Below, piece after piece: positions 35,787-39,444 of a DNA stretch of 39,444 nucleotides; position 1 is the stretch's first letter, and every line of letters begins with the position of its first letter. This DNA is from Desulfobacteraceae bacterium (GTDB lineage: Bacteria > Desulfobacterota > Desulfobacteria > Desulfobacterales > ETH-SRB1), in the NCBI GenBank assembly GCA_013792055.1, contig VMSQ01000214.1:1-39444 (forward strand). The letters are read 5' to 3'. The notes beneath the pieces were generated by a model. It ran no database searches and was not told where the DNA came from. It saw nothing but the letters and a program-made list of their open reading frames with translations. Made by a program: the position numbers and the translations under genes.

Positions 35787-37550
35787 TTAAAATAGCCCTT
35801 TTACTTTTCCGGTCTCAACATCTACGTCAATGCGCCTGTAAGCTGGATCTGAGGCTGTACCTGGCATAAGGCTAATTGCTCCAGCAACCGGCACAACAAA
35901 TCCTGCCCCCTTATAAGTCAAGATATCACGAACAGGAAGAGTCCATCCATTTGGGACTCCTTTTATGTTAGGATCATGAGAAAGACTAAGGTGTGTCTTG
36001 ACCATACATGTTCCCAATTTCGAAAGTTCAGGATCCTGCTCAATTCTCTTGGCCTTGGCCTCGGCCTCAGGAGTATAGCTCACACCGTCAGCACCATAAA
36101 CCTCTTTTGCAATCATTTCAATCCGTTTACGGAGCGGAGTATCCAGTTCATAAAGAAGGCGAAAATCGTTTTCTTCTTCACATGCATCAACAACTGCATC
36201 GGCGAACTCCAAAGCCCCGTCACCACCCTTAAGCCAATGCTCAGAGACAGCGACACGGGCACCTGAAGCTTCAGACAACCTGCGAACCGTATTTATCTCA
36301 TCCTTTGTGTCAGTATAAAATGAATTAATACAAACAACTGGATTAATTCCGGCCTTTTTTACCGTCTTAATGTGATGAACAAGATTTTCACACCCCTTTT
36401 CAACCCAGTCAACATGCTCCTCAAGATATGCGGGGTCCATTGGCTTGCCTGGAGGTACTGGAGGTCCGCCACCATGACATTTCAACGCACGAATAGTTGC
36501 AACCACTACAGCGCAATGAGGTTTCAGCCCGCTAAAACGGCATTTTAAGTTCCAGAATTTCTCAAAGCCAATATCTGCTCCAAAACCACTTTCAGTAACA
36601 TGATAGTCTGATAATTTTAATCCTACCCTGTCTGCAATGATTGATGATTGTCCTATGGCTATGTTTGCAAATGGCCCTGCATGTACAAAAACCGGCTGCC
36701 CTTCTAAGGATTGAAGGAGGTTTGGATTCAGGGCTTCCACCATCCATGCAGTCATGGCACCGTCAACCTCAAGGTCTGCCGTAGTAACGGGATCTCCATT
36801 TTTGTTATAAGCAACCACTATCTTGCCCATTCGCTCACGCATATCTTTCAGACTGGTAGCAACAGCCAAAATAGCCATAATCTCGGAACTTACTGCGATT
36901 CCAAATTTGGACTGCATGGGAAAGCCATCCATCTTTCCACCAAGACCTATTATTATATTACGGAGTGACTGGGCGCAAAAATCAATTATCCATCCCATTT
37001 CAACATTTTTTGGATTAATATCCAGGCGTTTCAAATTCTTTTTAGCCAGAATCTCATCAGAATAATTGTTTTCATGCTGCATCCTTGATGTCAAAGCTAC
37101 CATGGCTAAATTATGAGCATTCATGATGGCATTGATATCACCTGTCAAACCCAATGAAAAAGGCGTAAGAGGAATACACTGCGCCAGACCACCACCGGCA
37201 GCGCTACCCTTAATATTCATTGTGGGACCTCCGGAAGGCTGTCGTATAGCACCTATTACTCGCAGGCCTCTCTTGCCAAGTCCCTGCACCAATCCCATGG
37301 CAGAAGTACTTTTTCCTTCTCCGAGTGGAGTTGGGGTTATAGCTGTTACATCAATATATTTTGCGTCTGGTTTTCCTTCAAGACGTTTAATAACCTTTGT
37401 AAAATCTACTTTTGCCACATAATGCCCATGCGGAAGTAACTCGTCTTTCTCAAGTCCAAGTTCCTCTCCGAGTTGATATACAGTTTTCATATTCTTTTCC
37501 GCATCTTCGGCAATTTCCCAATCATGATGCTTAGTCGGATCAAGAGACAT
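35787..37550 (-). CDS. fhs: Formate-tetrahydrofolate ligase
   Basis: 587 aa; [20 protein letters not shown]-loop, [42 protein letters not shown] upstream of ATG. Confidence 0.96.
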   Translation of the reverse strand: MSLDPTKHHDWEIAEDAEKNMKTVYQLGEELGLEKDELLPHGHYVAKVDFTKVIKRLEGKPDAKYIDVTAITPTPLGEGKSTSAMGLVQGLGKRGLRVIGAIRQPSGGPTMNIKGSAAGGGLAQCIPLTPFSLGLTGDINAIMNAHNLAMVALTSRMQHENNYSDEILAKKNLKRLDINPKNVEMGWIIDFCAQSLRNIIIGLGGKMDGFPMQSKFGIAVSSEIMAILAVATSLKDMRERMGKIVVAYNKNGDPVTTADLEVDGAMTAWMVEALNPNLLQSLEGQPVFVHAGPFANIAIGQSSIIADRVGLKLSDYHVTESGFGADIGFEKFWNLKCRFSGLKPHCAVVVATIRALKCHGGGPPVPPGKPMDPAYLEEHVDWVEKGCENLVHHIKTVKKAGINPVVCINSFYTDTKDEINTVRRLSEASGARVAVSEHWLKGGDGALEFADAVVDACEEENDFRLLYELDTPLRKRIEMIAKEVYGADGVSYTPEAEAKAKRIEQDPELSKLGTCMVKTHLSLSHDPNIKGVPNGWTLPVRDILTYKGAGFVVPVAGAISLMPGTASDPAYRRIDVDVETGKVKGLF

Positions 37551-37794
37551 AGATTCCTCCTTTTATTATTTTATGCGCATGAAATTTGATGGTCTCGTAA
37601 AAGTCAAATTCATCATGTTTTAAGTGTTAAGTTATGATATTATATTGTTATAACGAGTGGTTAAATCTTAAAACCTAAAACGTTTGTGAAAAGCTGATAT
37701 TAAAATATTAGAGAAAGTTGTGGAAAGAAAATGCATACAACCTTTATTTCTGTATTTCCATAATTTACTGAACCATATTTATTTATTCATGTTA

Positions 37795-37823
37795 TATATA
37801 AATGCTGCCTTTTATTTAGTCAA
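37795..37823 (-). promoter_or_regulatory. Sigma70-like promoter upstream of fhs (TTGACT-N17-TATATA)
   Basis: Minus strand reads TTGACT AAATAAAAGGCAGCATT TATATA; -35 at 37818-37823, -10 at 37795-37800; lies in the only large spacer of the block. Confidence 0.5.
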
Positions 37824-37948
37824 GCAAAAAAAACAGCGATTAAATTGAACTATATCTTTGGAATAAAATAATAACGGCTAATTATGAATAGGCCAAGGAA
37901 CTCGATATGCTAAACTAAATAATATAAATCTGGGTTTCTGTAAAATAA

Positions 37949-38593
37949 TTACACCATATTTATATATAGGGAGGCATTTTTTTGCATTATATCATAGTCA
38001 TTCTCGGTCAAACCGGCTCCACAAACAACTTTTTTTGCCATTTTATCATTAATCAAATCTTCAGGTGCATGCGAATCACTGTTAATGACAAGCTTGGCCC
38101 CTATTTTCATGGCAAGCATGGCAACATGTCCGTTGGTCAGAGAGTGTCCTTTACGAGCTGATATCTCCAAAAAAATTCTATTTTCTTTTGCTTTTAAAAC
38201 TTCCTCCTCGCTTATCAGGCCAGGGTGTGCCAGAATATCGATATCTGCTTCTAGTGCAGCACTATTAGTGCCTGGAGCAACTGGCTCGCTAATTGTTTCT
38301 CCATGTACTATAATGATTTTTGCTCCTAAAGAACGAGCTTTTTTTGCAGCATCTGATATCAGACCGGGCGGCACATGAGTTATTTCTATTCCAGGAACAA
38401 CCTTTATGCTTAAAACACTATTTAGTTTTTCTGCTACGGCAACTATCCTTGGGACTATAAAATCAATATTTGAAAAATCGCCATGATCTGTTATTCCAAT
38501 TCCTTTTAATCCGACAAATTCCGCTCTTCTAACTAGCTCGGAAGGTATCAAAACGCCGTCACTGAAAACCGTATGTGTATGAAGATCTATCAT
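37949..38593 (-). CDS. PHP-domain metal-dependent phosphoesterase
   Basis: 214 aa; MIDLHTHTVFSDG, GITDHGD, VHGE, LAHPGL, INSDSHAPEDL. Confidence 0.88.
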   Translation of the reverse strand: MIDLHTHTVFSDGVLIPSELVRRAEFVGLKGIGITDHGDFSNIDFIVPRIVAVAEKLNSVLSIKVVPGIEITHVPPGLISDAAKKARSLGAKIIIVHGETISEPVAPGTNSAALEADIDILAHPGLISEEEVLKAKENRIFLEISARKGHSLTNGHVAMLAMKIGAKLVINSDSHAPEDLINDKMAKKVVCGAGLTENDYDIMQKNASLYINMV

Positions 38594-39087
38594 ATCTTAT
38601 ATTTCCCAAAATCTTCGGGCGAAAGCTTTTCGAGATAATCTGCCCACTTTTTACCATCTTCAGTCTTATCAAGGGCTTCAGCATGGCTGTCAGACATTTT
38701 CGATTTTTCAATAACAATATCATCAACATAAATTGGGGCCTTAAATCGAAGGGCAAGAGCAATTGCATCGCTAGGACGAGCATCCATACTGAAATTACCT
38801 TTTTCATAAATAAAATGAATTTTGGCGTAGAAAGTGTTATTCTTTAAATCACACACCTCCACTTTTTCAATGCTGATATCAATAAGATCTGTAAAATTTT
38901 TAAAAAGATCGTGGGTCATGGGACGGTCAAACTTTATATCTTGAAGAGTAGAGGCAATAGAGGTAGCTTCCAGCAACCCTATCCATATAGGAATTGCCTG
39001 ATCATCTTTATCAGACTTTAAAATAACGATAGGTGTATTTGAAGTTGGATCAATTGTCAGTCCCGCTATGCTAACTTTAAGCAGCAT
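38590..39087 (-). CDS. DUF151/bifunctional nuclease family protein
   Basis: MLLKVSIAGLTIDPTSNTPIVILKSDKDDQAIPIWIGLLEATSIA..RPSDAIALALRFKAPIYVDD; internal ATG start preferred (ORF opens at 39171); ATGA overlap with the PHP gene. Confidence 0.87.
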   Translation of the reverse strand: MLLKVSIAGLTIDPTSNTPIVILKSDKDDQAIPIWIGLLEATSIASTLQDIKFDRPMTHDLFKNFTDLIDISIEKVEVCDLKNNTFYAKIHFIYEKGNFSMDARPSDAIALALRFKAPIYVDDIVIEKSKMSDSHAEALDKTEDGKKWADYLEKLSPEDFGKYKI

Positions 39088-39444
39088 AACTTTGTTCTCC
39101 TTCCGAAGCAAAAAGTGTTGCTTCCATTTGAACTGGTTTCCCCCAGAGTGAATGGGAATATGCTTTTTCAATTTTCACGTTCACTATTTTCCCTTTTAAT
39201 ATTTTATCGCGTGGAATAGTATCCTCAATCTGGATAAAGTTTACTACCTTGTTAGTTGCGGTACGTCCTGACCACTGAATGTGTTGACATTTTCTTTGAG
39301 TATCACTATCTACCCTTTTTTTACTTAAACCCTCAACAAGGATCAACTCATTTGATCCAACCAGCTCACTGTTTTTTTTAGTTGTAAAATATTCCTGCAA
39401 ATCCAGCAGGATTTGCAATCTTTCTTTATTTTCCTGCTCTGTAA
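39077..39444 (-). CDS. miaB: tRNA-2-methylthio-N6-dimethylallyladenosine synthase-like, C-terminal part (truncated by window end)
   Basis: NKERLQILLDLQEYF..GSNELILVEGLSKK..QWSGRTATNKVVNF..GKIVNVKIEKAYSHSLWGKP (TRAM region); frame stays open to the window edge, and the listed 'Met' at 39418 is a TTG. Confidence 0.75.
   Translation of the reverse strand, partial: TEQENKERLQILLDLQEYFTTKKNSELVGSNELILVEGLSKKRVDSDTQRKCQHIQWSGRTATNKVVNFIQIEDTIPRDKILKGKIVNVKIEKAYSHSLWGKPVQMEATLFASEGEQSYAA

Noticed and set aside
37561-37720. A specific THF-type riboswitch in the fhs leader
   Set aside because: I cannot identify conserved riboswitch core motifs by eye; only the long leader itself is supported.

Overview
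The 39.4 kb window is almost entirely coding on the minus strand. It reads as a nearly complete Wood-Ljungdahl (reductive acetyl-CoA) pathway island, probably from an anaerobic Desulfobacterota-like bacterium (taxonomy is inferred). In transcription order (right to left) it contains: miaB 3' end, DUF151 nuclease, PHP phosphoesterase, a ~400 bp gap with a good sigma70-like promoter, fhs, folD, cooS (CODH), a long hdrA, MvhD with a C-terminal extension, an HdrC-ferredoxin-MvhD fusion, an HdrC-GltD/NfnB fusion, metV2, hdrA2, mvhD2, metF2, two stand-alone receivers, a receiver-PAS-histidine kinase, a GltD/NfnB-like flavoprotein, an HdrC-HdrB fusion, a split hdrA (two genes), mvhD1, metV1, metF1, acsD, acsB, acsC, acsE, and a 2Fe-2S/GltD/formate dehydrogenase fusion. 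Three Hdr-type electron-transfer modules surround two MetF/MetV methylene-THF reductases and the CODH. Most notable observations: (1) many intergenic spacers carry degenerate tandem arrays with a strict 7-nt (sometimes 8-nt) period but different unit sequences, often starting at stop codons and arranged as inverted pairs, and some share a conserved core (composite intergenic element); (2) a cysteine-free MvhD-like domain is fused to a GltD-like flavoprotein; (3) HdrA occurs in three architectures, one with a coiled-coil insertion; (4) a two-component cluster without a recognisable DNA-binding output domain sits inside the island. All assignments come from reading motifs in the translated ORFs; no database search was run.
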